Positions 54,251 to 62,468 of a DNA stretch of 64,000 nucleotides are shown piece by piece. The DNA lies in the NCBI RefSeq assembly GCF_000744815.1, contig NZ_JQMQ01000005.1:3914055-3978054 (forward strand). Direction: 5' to 3'. Origin of the DNA: Phaeacidiphilus oryzae TH49 (GTDB lineage Bacteria; Actinomycetota; Actinomycetes; Streptomycetales; Streptomycetaceae). Position 1 is the first letter of the stretch, and every line of letters starts with the position of its first letter. The notes under the pieces were generated by a model. The model saw nothing but the letters and a program-made list of their open reading frames with translations, was not told where the DNA came from and ran no database searches. The translations under genes were made by a program, and so were the position numbers.

Positions 54251-55883
54251 CGAGGGCCACCCCCTCCTGGCGGGAGTCGGCGCCGCCGGACAGGCAGCCC
54301 CGCTCGTGGTCGGCGGAGACGACCAGCGCGCTGCCGCCGCCCTCCCAGGGGCCGGTGACCCGGACCCGGTGGCCGCGGGCCCGCAGCCCGTCCAGCGCCT
54401 CCGCGCCGAGCCGCGACTCGCAGCGCAGCTCCTCGGGCTGCCCGAGGACGTCGGCGTCGCTGCCGGGGTGGACGGTGAAACGCGGGGCGTCCACCGCGGA
54501 CTGCGGGTCGGCGCCGTGGTCCAGGAGGTGGGAGAGCAGTTGGGTGTTCCACTGCACCTGGCCGTCGCCGCCCGGCGTGTTGCCGACGTGGGCGAGCCGG
54601 CCGGCCGGGTCGGTGGCGATCCAGGCGTTCAGGGTGTGCAGCGGCCGGCGCCGCGGCCGGACCTCGTTGGGGTGCCCGGGGATCAGGTAACTCCCGCGTC
54701 CCAGACGGTTGTTGAGGATCACCCCGGTGCCCGGCACGGTGGTCGCGGAGCCGAAGGTGAAGGCCAGCGAGTGGATCAGGCTGACCGCCCGGCCCTCCGC
54801 GTCCACCGCCACCGCCGAGGTGGTGTCGCCGTCCGCGGGGCCGGCCAGCCCGGCCGGTACGGCGTCGGCGGCGATCCGCTCCCGGGCGCGGGCCACCGCG
54901 GCCGGGGTCAGCGTCTCCCTCCAGGCCTCGGTGTCGCTTCCGCAGCGCTCCACCCGGTCGGCGAAGGCCAGCCGGGCCGCCGAGGCCAGCAGGTGGACGG
55001 CCTCGGCGCCCAGCCGGGGGAGCCCGTCCAGCAAACCGTCGCAGACCGCGGCCTGCTGGAGGACCATCCAGCCGGGGGTGGGCGGCGGGGTCTGGTGGAC
55101 GGTGTGGCCCCGGTAGCGGCCGCGCAGCGCGGGCCGCGCCGCGATCCGTCCGCTGAGCTCCCACTCCGCGCCGTCGAACGGGGCGCCGGCCTCGCGCAGC
55201 GCGGCCACCGCCCGCTCGGCGAACCAGCCGGTGTGGAAGGCCGCCGGGTCCTCGGCCAGCCTCCTGATGGTCGCGGCCAGTTCGGGCTGCGGCAGGCGCT
55301 CGCCGACGGCCGGCGCCCGGCCGCCGGGCAGCAGGGCGCGGGCCGCGCCCTCGTCCCGGCGCAGCGCCGCCTGGTGGCCGAGGACGTCGGCCCGGGTCTT
55401 GGCGGTGGAGGGCAGTCCGGTCTCGGCGGCGCGGGCCGCGGGCGCCCACAGCGCGGGCAGTTCCCGCGAACCGCCGGCGGCGTGCAGCGCAGCCAGGGCG
55501 CCCACGGCGCCGGGCACCGCGACCGACAGCGGTCCGGTCAGCGGGACGGCGGACAGTCCGCGTCCACGGTAGAAGCCGGGGTCGCCGCCGTCCGGTCCGT
55601 AGCCGGAACCGGACACCGTCCACACCCGGCCGCCGGGTTCGCGGACCACGGCGAAGGCGTCGCCGCCCACCCCGCACTGGCCGGGCAGGGCGATCCAGGA
55701 CACGGCCGCCATCGCCAGCGCGGCGTCCACCGCGTTGCCGCCCTCGGCCAGTACCCGCGCCCCGGCGAAGGACACCGCCGGGTGGCTCGCCACCGCCATG
55801 CCGCCGGCGCTGAGCACCGGCGGCCGGTCCGGCGCCGCCTGGAGGCCGGTGCCTCCGTACGCATCGCTCTTCGGTGAGTTCAC
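54243..55883 (-). CDS. Gamma-glutamyltransferase-family Ntn hydrolase, cytoplasmic
   Basis: A 546-residue self-cleaving Ntn hydrolase. GGMAVASHPAVSFAGARVLAEGGNAVDAALAMAAV (in parts) opens it. The processing site is DGDTTSAVAVD, with Thr354 the expected new N-terminal nucleophile, then NNRLGRGSYL and NTPGGDGQVQWNTQLLSHLLD. GTG 55883 gives no signal peptide, unlike glutathione-degrading periplasmic GGT, so it is closer to cytoplasmic GGT-like amidohydrolases such as the oxamate hydrolase HpxW. With RidA it may act on an amide or gamma-glutamyl intermediate of the island pathway; the substrate is unknown. Confidence 0.82.
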   Translation of the reverse strand: MNSPKSDAYGGTGLQAAPDRPPVLSAGGMAVASHPAVSFAGARVLAEGGNAVDAALAMAAVSWIALPGQCGVGGDAFAVVREPGGRVWTVSGSGYGPDGGDPGFYRGRGLSAVPLTGPLSVAVPGAVGALAALHAAGGSRELPALWAPAARAAETGLPSTAKTRADVLGHQAALRRDEGAARALLPGGRAPAVGERLPQPELAATIRRLAEDPAAFHTGWFAERAVAALREAGAPFDGAEWELSGRIAARPALRGRYRGHTVHQTPPPTPGWMVLQQAAVCDGLLDGLPRLGAEAVHLLASAARLAFADRVERCGSDTEAWRETLTPAAVARARERIAADAVPAGLAGPADGDTTSAVAVDAEGRAVSLIHSLAFTFGSATTVPGTGVILNNRLGRGSYLIPGHPNEVRPRRRPLHTLNAWIATDPAGRLAHVGNTPGGDGQVQWNTQLLSHLLDHGADPQSAVDAPRFTVHPGSDADVLGQPEELRCESRLGAEALDGLRARGHRVRVTGPWEGGGSALVVSADHERGCLSGGADSRQEGVALGG

Positions 55884-56040
55884 CCGGCCGAGTCTGGTGG
55901 CCGGCCCGGACGCCCGGCCATGTGCAGGGTCTCCTGAGAACGGCCGCTCCTCTGGGCGGTCGGCACATCGGCGGCCCGGCACCGCACCCGTCGTCGCCGG
56001 AGTGAAACAGCCCGGAAACGCCGGGGAAGATCGAAGAACA

Positions 56041-56073
56041 TTGTGCACAACTAGGCTTGCCAGCCCTGTGCAC
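56041..56073. promoter_or_regulatory. TTGTGCACAA palindrome, TAGGCT and second TGTGCAC before the transporter
   Basis: TTGTGCACAA (56041-56050) is a perfect 10-bp palindrome directly upstream of TAGGCT (56052-56057), a likely -10 box. TGTGCAC repeats at 56067-56073. The placement fits an operator controlling the transporter. Confidence 0.5.
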
Positions 56074-56142
56074 CCTGAGGCTTTGACTCGGCCACGCGGC
56101 TGGAGAGCATGCCGCTCATTCATCGAACATGGGAGTGCGGAC

Positions 56143-57765
56143 ATGCATCTGACTGCTGCGCACTGGATATACCTCGCCGGGGTCGTGGTGATCATCGGCG
56201 TGATGATCGCCCGCAAGAACGTCGTGGTCCCGGCGGTGGTCGCGACCTTCCTGACCGCCTGGGTCTACACCGGGAGCCTGGTACGGGGACTCTCGTCCAT
56301 CTTCAACGCGGGGATGACGGCGGCCTCCGAGCTCTTCGACATCTTCCTCATCATCGCGCTGATCACCGCCCTCCTCGGCGCGCTCCGCGCGATGGGCGCC
56401 GAGCGGCGGATGGTCCGGCCGTTCCAGGGGCTGATGCGCAACGGCCGGACGGCCTTCTTCGTCCTGGCCGCCGTCACGTATCTGATCAGCCTCTTCTTCT
56501 GGCCCACCCCGGCGGTTCCGCTGATCGGCGCGATCCTGCTGCCGGCCGCCATCCGGGCCGGGCTGCCGGCCGTCGGGGCCGCCGCGGCCATCGCGATCGC
56601 CGGTCAGGGGATGGCCCTGTCCAGCGACTACATCATCCAGGTGGCGCCGGGGCTGTCCGCCAAGGCGGCCGGGGTGTCCACCGGTTCGGTGGCGGACAAG
56701 GCGATGGTGCTCTCCCTGGTGACCGGAGCGGTCGCGCTGGCCTTCGTCTACTGGCGCACCCGGCGCTCCATCCGGCCGCTGGACGCGGACAACCTGCTGC
56801 GCTGGGAGAGCGCCGCGGAGGAGAGCGAGACGGTCGTGGCCGGGGCCGCCGGCTCCCGCGCCGCGGGCTCGCGCACCCTCGCGGCGGTGGCCGCCACCAC
56901 CGACACGACCACCACCACCGGGGGCGCGGGGACCGGAACCGATGCCGACGCCCCGGAGCCGACCGCCGCGCCCCCCGGCGCCGAAGCGGGCACCCTCGGC
57001 GGCGGCGCCGTCGCGTCCGTCGCTGCCGCCGGCGGCGGTCCGGAGGACGGTCGACACGCGGGCCGGGCCAAGATCTTCGCCGTGCTGGTGCCGCTCTGCT
57101 TCGCCGCCCTCGTGGTCTACATGCTGCTCGGCAAGTTCACCACCCTGGTGCCGGCCACCCAGGGCTCCGACGCCGCCGCCCTGGTCGGCGGCGTGGCCAC
57201 CCTGCTGCTCTTCGCGGCCTCGCTCAGCCGGGACGGCGCGCAGGGGCTCAGCACCTCCGCCTCGCACCTGGTGGACGGCCTGGTCTTCGCCTTCAAGGCG
57301 ATGGGCGTGGTGATCCCGATCGCCGGCTTCTTCTTCCTCGGCAACTCGGACTACGCCGCCACCATCCTCGGGCTGGACCCGCACGCCAAGCCGCCCGCGC
57401 TGCTCTTCGACCTGGTGGCGGCCGGGCAGCAGTACATCCCGCACAACGCCCTGATCCTGTCCGTCTCGATCCTGCTGATCGGCATGGTCACCGGGCTGGA
57501 GGGCTCCGGCTTCTCCGGCCTGCCGATGACCGGCTCGCTGGCAGGCGCGCTCGGCCCGGCCGCCCATGTGAGCCCGTCGGCGCTGGCCGCCCTCGGCCAG
57601 ATGGGCTCGGTGTGGACCGGCGGCGGCGTCCTGATCGCCTGGTCCTCGCTGCTCGCCGTGGCCGGGGTGGCGCGGGTCCAGGTGGAGACCCTGGTCAGGT
57701 ACTGCTTCGTACCGGTGCTGGTCGGCCTGGCGGCGGCGGTGCTGGTCTCGGTGCTGGCCTTCTGA
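56143..57765 (+). CDS. Multi-span transporter (ion transporter superfamily type)
   Basis: 540 residues with about 11-12 membrane helices split into two halves. The first half contains IYLAGVVVIIGVMIARKNVVVPAVVATFL (in parts), SELFDIFLIIALITALLGAL and FFVLAAVTYLISLFF. The second begins AKIFAVLVPLCFAALVVYMLLG. A Thr/Ala/Gly-rich cytoplasmic loop (about 235-305) joins the halves. Repeated P/G-rich re-entrant-like segments (WPTPAVPLIGAILLPAA and GLEGSGFSGLPMTGSLAG) resemble DcuC/GntP-type carriers of organic anions. ATG 56143 has GGGAG. It probably imports the island substrate. Confidence 0.7.
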   Translation: MHLTAAHWIYLAGVVVIIGVMIARKNVVVPAVVATFLTAWVYTGSLVRGLSSIFNAGMTAASELFDIFLIIALITALLGALRAMGAERRMVRPFQGLMRNGRTAFFVLAAVTYLISLFFWPTPAVPLIGAILLPAAIRAGLPAVGAAAAIAIAGQGMALSSDYIIQVAPGLSAKAAGVSTGSVADKAMVLSLVTGAVALAFVYWRTRRSIRPLDADNLLRWESAAEESETVVAGAAGSRAAGSRTLAAVAATTDTTTTTGGAGTGTDADAPEPTAAPPGAEAGTLGGGAVASVAAAGGGPEDGRHAGRAKIFAVLVPLCFAALVVYMLLGKFTTLVPATQGSDAAALVGGVATLLLFAASLSRDGAQGLSTSASHLVDGLVFAFKAMGVVIPIAGFFFLGNSDYAATILGLDPHAKPPALLFDLVAAGQQYIPHNALILSVSILLIGMVTGLEGSGFSGLPMTGSLAGALGPAAHVSPSALAALGQMGSVWTGGGVLIAWSSLLAVAGVARVQVETLVRYCFVPVLVGLAAAVLVSVLAF

Positions 57766-57822
57766 CCCGCCGGGCGGGACCCCCGGGGCTTCGGCATTCC
57801 GCACATACATCGGGATCTGGGC

Positions 57823-57867
57823 TGTGCACTCCGTCCGTGCTGAACACCCCTGGGGCGCGCCTACGTT
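57823..57867 (+). promoter_or_regulatory. TGTGCAC motif and -10 box upstream of the HDO operon
   Basis: TGTGCAC at 57823-57829 lies 32 bp before TACGTT (57862-57867), a plausible -10 box about 53 bp from the HDO start. The motif matches the two sites before the transporter. Confidence 0.4.
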
Positions 57868-57920
57868 GTGGATGCGCCCGGGAAACCGCGCGCCCCGGCA
57901 ACCACGGAAGGAGGACGACG

Positions 57921-58643
57921 GTGACCGAGCTGTTGTCCAAGGACGCGTTCCGCAGCGCCCTGGAGGAGGCGATCAAGGGCCGCGAGGCGAAGAACGCCTC
58001 GTTCAGCCAGGCGTGGGCGGAGGGCCGGCTCAAGCGCGAGCACTTCGCCCGCTGGGCGGAGAACCACTACCACTACGTCGGCCCCTTCGCCGACTACCTC
58101 GGCTACATCTACGGCAACACCCCCGACGAGTGCACCGGCGCCAAGGACTTCACCCTGCAGAACATGTACGAGGAGGAGCTGGCCGACATCCGGCACACCG
58201 AGCTCCTCATCCGCTTCGCGGAGGCCTGCGGCACCACCCGGGAGCGGGTGCAGGACCCCTCCAACATGAACGCGGTCACCCGCGGCCTGCAGTCCTGGTG
58301 CTACGCGGTCGCCATGCGCGAGCACTTCGTGGTGGCCACCGCGGCGCTGGTGGTCGGCCTGGAGTCGCAGGTGCCGAGCATCTACCGGAAGCAGATCGTC
58401 CCGCTGCGCGAGTCCTACGGCTTCTCCGAGGACGAGATCGAGTTCTTCGACCTCCACATCACCTCGGACGTGGTGCACGGCGAGCGCGGCTACCAGATCG
58501 TCCTCGACCACGCCGACACCCCGGCCCTCCAGCAGCGCTGCCTCCAGTTCGTGCGCTGGGGAGCCGAGATGCGGTTCTCCTACACCCAGGCCCTCTACGA
58601 CCAGTACGTCCGACCTGACGAACTGCAGACCGCCGCCGCCTGA
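57921..58643 (+). CDS. Heme-oxygenase-like di-iron oxygenase (HDO/PqqC-TenA-like)
   Basis: A 240-residue all-helical protein of the PqqC/TenA/CADD fold. The full HDO iron-ligand set is visible: Glu85, His92 (EELADIRH, spacing 7), Glu148 (GLESQ), then His179-x3-Asp183-x2-His186 (LHITSDVVHG). The spacing closely parallels CADD, a pABA-forming di-iron enzyme, and UndA/SznF-type oxygenases, as opposed to cofactorless PqqC. GTG 57921 has GGAAGGAGG. It is the first gene of a cassette with a Rieske ferredoxin and a reductase that could supply electrons. The substrate is unknown. Confidence 0.78.
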   Translation: MTELLSKDAFRSALEEAIKGREAKNASFSQAWAEGRLKREHFARWAENHYHYVGPFADYLGYIYGNTPDECTGAKDFTLQNMYEEELADIRHTELLIRFAEACGTTRERVQDPSNMNAVTRGLQSWCYAVAMREHFVVATAALVVGLESQVPSIYRKQIVPLRESYGFSEDEIEFFDLHITSDVVHGERGYQIVLDHADTPALQQRCLQFVRWGAEMRFSYTQALYDQYVRPDELQTAAA

Positions 58644-58722
58644 GCGCGCGGTGCCGCAACCCGCCCGCCGCGGGCCGCGCAGGCCCGCGGCGGGCACCCA
58701 ACCGCCTACGGAGGGGGAGAAG

Positions 58723-59112
58723 ATGACGGATCCGCAGTGGGCGCGGGTCGCCGAGCTGGCCGAGTTCGGCCGCCGCGGGAAGAAGCTGGTCACCGTCGGG
58801 TCGGAGCGGATCGCGCTCTTCGCCCACGGCGGCGAGGTGTTCGCGTTCCAGGACGCCTGCGTCCACAAGGACCGGCCGCTCTCCCGGGGGACCCTCCTCA
58901 ACGGGCGGGTCGTCTGCCCCGGCCACCAGTGGGCCTTCGACCTGCGCACCGGACAGGCCGAGGACCGGGCGGAGTGCCAGCCGACCTATCCGGTCCGGGT
59001 GGAGGACGGCCAGGTCTGGGTGCTGGTACGGCAGCCCGCCGCCTCCGCCTCCGCCTCGTCCGCCTCCGCCGCCCCGTCCGCCCTCCCCGCCGCCGATCTC
59101 GTCCAGGAGTGA
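58723..59112 (+). CDS. Rieske [2Fe-2S] ferredoxin
   Basis: A 129-residue soluble Rieske protein. The cluster motifs are CVHKDRPL (Cys-x-His) and CPGHQWAFD (Cys-x2-His), in the small NirD/BphF-like fold, followed by an Ala/Ser-rich tail. ATG 58723 is preceded by GAGGGGGAGAAG. It lies 80 bp after the HDO gene and 5 bp before the reductase gene. It probably shuttles electrons from the reductase to the HDO enzyme. Confidence 0.9.
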   Translation: MTDPQWARVAELAEFGRRGKKLVTVGSERIALFAHGGEVFAFQDACVHKDRPLSRGTLLNGRVVCPGHQWAFDLRTGQAEDRAECQPTYPVRVEDGQVWVLVRQPAASASASSASAAPSALPAADLVQE

Positions 59113-59117
59113 GCCCA

Positions 59118-60872
59118 GTGCAGACCCACCCCGGCCCCAGCGGCGGGCCCCGAACCTTCGTCGCCGTGGGCGCCGGACAGGCGGCCGCCTCGGCCGCCCG
59201 CACCCTGCGCCGCCAGGGCTACGACGGCCGGATCGTCCTCGTCGGCGACGAGCCCCACGCCCCTTACCAGCGGCCCCCGTTGAGCAAGGAGTACCTGGCG
59301 GACGGCCCGGCCGGGACGGAACTCGCGCTGCTCTCCGGGCGGTGGTGCGAGGAGAACGCGGTCGAACTCCGGCTGGGCACCCCGGCCGTGCGGATCGACC
59401 GGGCCGCCGGGGCGGTCGAACTGGCCGACGGCGAACGGATCGCGGGCGACCGCTTCCTCCTCGCCACCGGCGCCCGGCCCCGCCGGCTGCCGGGCGTCGA
59501 GGGCGAGCGGATCATCCATCTCCGCCGGATCGAGGACGCCGAGCGGCTGCGCGGCTTCCTCCGGCCCGGCGCCCGGATCGCCGTCATCGGCGCCGGGTTC
59601 ATCGGCTCCGAGCTCGCCTCCGCGGTACTGGACGCGGGCGGGCAGCCGGTGGTGGTCGAGCGCGCGGAAGCGCCCCTGGAGCGGCAGCTCGGACGGCGGT
59701 TCGGCGGCGTCTGCGCGGAGATCCAGCGGGCGGCCGGGGTGGAGCTGCACACCGGGGAGGCCCTGAGCTCGGTCCGGGAGACCGGCCGCGGTGTCCTGGT
59801 GACCACCGACAGCGGGCTGTGCGTCGAGGCGGACGCCCTGGTGGTGGCGGTCGGCGCGGTCCCCGACACCGCCCTCGCCGAGGCCTCGGGACTGGACGTC
59901 GGCGACGGCGTCCTGGTCGACGAGCGGCTGCGGACGAGCGATCCGCGGATCTGGGCGGCGGGGGACGCGGCCGCGCAGTGGCACCCCCTGTACGGCCGCC
60001 GGATCCGCACCGAGCACGTCGACAACGCCGACCGGCAGGGCGCCACCGTGGCGCGGAACGTCCTCGGCGGCGCGGTGGTCCACGACGACCCGCTGTGGTC
60101 CTGGTCCGACCAGTTCGGGCTCAACCTCCAGCACTGCGGGCACGCGGAGCGCTGGGACCGGATCGTGGTCCGCGGCTCGGTCGAGGAGCGCGACTTCGTC
60201 GCCTTCTACCTGGACGAGGGGCGGCTGCGGGCCGCCTTCGGGATGGAGCGCGGCGGCGAGGTGCTGGCCGCCAAGGAGCTGATCGCCCTCGGCGCCCGCC
60301 CGGATCCGGCGGCGCTCGCCGACGAGGACGTCGAACTCGACGAACTGGCCGGCCCGGAGGTGCCGGTGGTCTTCCCGGTGCCGCCCGGCGGCCGGGAGGC
60401 GGGCCCGCCGGCGGGCGGCCCGGCGGACGGGCCCGCGGGCGGCCCGGCGGACGAGCCCGCGGGCGGCCCGGCGGACGGTCCGGCGGAGGGCCCGGCGGAC
60501 GCCCCCGAGCGGGAGTACGTCCGGGTGGCCCGCTCCGGCCAGGTGCCGGAGGGCGTCGTACGCCGGTTCCACGTGGGCGAGTTGGAGCTCGCGGTGACCC
60601 GGTACGGCGGACGGGCGTACGCCAGCTCCAACTACTGCACCCACCTCGACTGCCTCCTCTCCTCGGGCCGACCGACCCGGGAGGGCCTCCTCTGCTCCTG
60701 CCACGGCAGCGTCTTCGACTACGCCACCGGCGAGCCGCTCAGCCCGCCCGCGCGGCTGCCCATCCGGGTCTTCCCGGTCCGCGAGGTGGACGGCGAGATC
60801 CTCGTCGGGCTGATCCCCGGCGAGCCGCTGCCGGGACCGCGCAGCCGGCGCGGGGCGGCCGCCCCGCGCTAG
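59118..60872 (+). CDS. FAD ferredoxin reductase fused to a C-terminal Rieske domain
   Basis: 584 residues. The reductase (about 10-410) has FVAVGAGQAAASAARTL (FAD), YQRPPLSKEYL, IAVIGAGFIGSELASAV (NAD(P)H), RTSDPRIWAAGDAA and WSDQFGLNLQHCG, the rubredoxin/BphA4-type layout. A Gly/Ala/Pro linker (about 425-470) encoded by 24-bp tandem repeats joins a second Rieske domain (about 475-575) with YCTHLDCLLS and CSCHGSVFD. GTG 59118 has AGGAG at 8 bases; GTG 59109 overlaps the previous stop. The cassette thus has two Rieske centres, one free and one tethered. Confidence 0.87.
   Translation: MQTHPGPSGGPRTFVAVGAGQAAASAARTLRRQGYDGRIVLVGDEPHAPYQRPPLSKEYLADGPAGTELALLSGRWCEENAVELRLGTPAVRIDRAAGAVELADGERIAGDRFLLATGARPRRLPGVEGERIIHLRRIEDAERLRGFLRPGARIAVIGAGFIGSELASAVLDAGGQPVVVERAEAPLERQLGRRFGGVCAEIQRAAGVELHTGEALSSVRETGRGVLVTTDSGLCVEADALVVAVGAVPDTALAEASGLDVGDGVLVDERLRTSDPRIWAAGDAAAQWHPLYGRRIRTEHVDNADRQGATVARNVLGGAVVHDDPLWSWSDQFGLNLQHCGHAERWDRIVVRGSVEERDFVAFYLDEGRLRAAFGMERGGEVLAAKELIALGARPDPAALADEDVELDELAGPEVPVVFPVPPGGREAGPPAGGPADGPAGGPADEPAGGPADGPAEGPADAPEREYVRVARSGQVPEGVVRRFHVGELELAVTRYGGRAYASSNYCTHLDCLLSSGRPTREGLLCSCHGSVFDYATGEPLSPPARLPIRVFPVREVDGEILVGLIPGEPLPGPRSRRGAAAPR
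60413..60500 (+). repeat. 24-bp tandem repeat encoding a Gly/Ala/Pro linker
   Basis: GGGCGGCCCGGCGGAC starts at 60413, 60437 and 60461, followed by degenerate copies, giving an exact 24-bp period. The linker length between reductase and Rieske domain may vary between strains. Confidence 0.75.
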
Positions 60873-60944
60873 CCGCCGGCCCCGTCCGGGCGGATGCGAG
60901 GATGGCGGGGTCAACGCGATCCCAGCCGAGAGGTGAGCCACCCC

Positions 60945-61754
60945 ATGACGCGACGAGTCGCCGTACTCGGAACCGGGAAGATCGGCGAGGCCCTGCTCTC
61001 CGGGATGCTGCGGGCCGGCAAGGACCCCGCGGATCTCCTGGTCACCGCCCGACGCCCGGAGCGCGCCGCCGAGTTGAGGAGGAGGCACGGGGTGGAGGCG
61101 GTCTCCAACCGGGAGGCCGCCAAGGCCGCCGACACCCTCATCCTCACCGTCAAGCCGCAGGACATGGGCGCCCTGCTGGAGGAGCTGGCCCCGCACGTCC
61201 CGGCCGAGACGCTGGTGATCTCGGGTGCGGCGGGGGTGCCCACCGAGTGGTTCGAGGAGCGGCTCGCCCCCGGCACCCCGGTGGTGCGGGTGATGACCAA
61301 CACCCCGGTCCTGGTCGACCAGGCGATGAGCGCGATCTCGGCGGGCGCCCACGCCGGGCCGGAGCACATCGCACGCACCGAGGAGATCTTCTCCCCGGTG
61401 GGCAAGACCATCGTGGTCCCGGAGTCGCAGCAGGACGCGGTGACCGCGCTGTCCGGCTCCGGGCCGGCGTACTTCTACTTCCTGGTGGAGGCGATGACCG
61501 ACGCCGGGATCCTGCTGGGGCTGCCCCGGTCCACCGCCCACGACCTGATCGTGCAGGCGGCCGTCGGGGCCTCGGTGATGCTGCGGGACTCCGGGGAGCA
61601 CCCGGTCAAGCTGCGGGAGGCGGTGACCTCGCCGGCCGGGACGACCATCTCCGCGATCCGCGAGCTGGAGAACCACGGCGTGCGGGCCGCCCTGCTGGCC
61701 GCCCTGGAGGCGGCCCGGGACCGCTCGCGGGAGCTGGCCTCCGGCGGCAGATAG
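60945..61754 (+). CDS. proC: Pyrroline-5-carboxylate reductase
   Basis: A 269-residue enzyme, last step of proline synthesis. NAD(P)H fold VAVLGTGKIGEALLSGML, then LTVKPQDM, VVRVMTNTPVLV and the C-terminal signature region from GSGPAYFYFLVEAM to VKLREAVTSPAGTTISAI. ATG 60945 has GAGAGGTGAG upstream; the in-frame ATG at 60894 is not needed. It is separated by 72 bp from the preceding reductase gene and is probably a core gene at the island border. Confidence 0.95.
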   Translation: MTRRVAVLGTGKIGEALLSGMLRAGKDPADLLVTARRPERAAELRRRHGVEAVSNREAAKAADTLILTVKPQDMGALLEELAPHVPAETLVISGAAGVPTEWFEERLAPGTPVVRVMTNTPVLVDQAMSAISAGAHAGPEHIARTEEIFSPVGKTIVVPESQQDAVTALSGSGPAYFYFLVEAMTDAGILLGLPRSTAHDLIVQAAVGASVMLRDSGEHPVKLREAVTSPAGTTISAIRELENHGVRAALLAALEAARDRSRELASGGR

Positions 61755-61770
61755 CCTCGGGCCCCGGCCG

Positions 61771-61776
61771 TAGAGT
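61771..61776 (+). promoter_or_regulatory. -10 box of the leaderless HAD gene
   Basis: TAGAGT, seven bases, GTG 61784. Confidence 0.45.
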
Positions 61777-61783
61777 TGATCGT

Positions 61784-62440
61784 GTGCGCTACGAACTGGT
61801 GATCTTCGACAACGACGGTGTGCTCGTCGACAGCGAGCCGATCGCGAACCGGACGCTGGCCGGCTACCTCACCGAGCTCGGCTACCCGACCACCTACGAG
61901 GACTCGATCCGCGACTTCATGGGGACGGCGGCGCACACCGTCCACGACGTGATCGGCGCGCGGTTCGACGGCGCGCTGCTGCCGGACGGCTTCGACGAGC
62001 TGTTCCACGCCCGGGTCTTCGACGTCTTCCAGACCCAGCTGACGGCGGTGCCGGGGGCGGAGGAGGTGCTCAAGGCCGTGCGGGCGGCGGGGGTTCCGTA
62101 CTGCGTCGCCTCCTCGGCCACGCATGAGTGGATCAGGACCGCGCATCGGCTGACGGGGCTCTCGGATTTCTTCGACGACCGGCGGATCTTCAGCGCGGAG
62201 GACGTGGGGCGGGGGAAGCCGGCGCCGGACCTCTTCCTGCGGGCGGCGGCGGAGATGGGCGCTACGCCGGAGCGCTGCGCGGTCGTCGAGGACTCCCCCG
62301 CGGGGGTGGCCGCGGCGCGGGCGGCGGGGATGGACGTCTTCGGCTACACCGCGCTGACGCCGGCGGCGAAGCTGGCCGCGGCGACGTCCCGCTTCCCCAC
62401 GATGGCGGAGCTGCCACCACTGCTGGGCCTGGCCCACTGA
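61784..62440 (+). CDS. HAD-family hydrolase (beta-phosphoglucomutase-like)
   Basis: A 218-residue HAD phosphatase. Motif I FDNDGVLVDSEP has nucleophile Asp9 and acid/base Asp11. An alpha-helical cap follows, then motif II CVASSATHEWI, the motif III lysine in GRGKPAPDLF and the motif IV acids in VVEDSPAGV. It resembles phosphoglycolate phosphatases, beta-phosphoglucomutases and related sugar phosphatases; the substrate cannot be named. GTG 61784 is set by the -10 box. Confidence 0.87.
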   Translation: MRYELVIFDNDGVLVDSEPIANRTLAGYLTELGYPTTYEDSIRDFMGTAAHTVHDVIGARFDGALLPDGFDELFHARVFDVFQTQLTAVPGAEEVLKAVRAAGVPYCVASSATHEWIRTAHRLTGLSDFFDDRRIFSAEDVGRGKPAPDLFLRAAAEMGATPERCAVVEDSPAGVAAARAAGMDVFGYTALTPAAKLAAATSRFPTMAELPPLLGLAH

Positions 62441-62449
62441 CCGCCCCGC

Positions 62450-62466
62450 GATTCGCGCAGCGAATC
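62450..62466 (+). terminator. Hairpin after the HAD gene
   Basis: GATTCG-CGCAG-CGAATC, a 6-bp stem 9 bp after the stop codon. Confidence 0.4.
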
Positions 62467-62468
62467 AA

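Noticed and set aside
60413-60500. Regular 24-bp repeats as a CRISPR-like array
   Set aside because: The units are contiguous, in frame and code for a Gly/Ala/Pro linker; there are no spacers.
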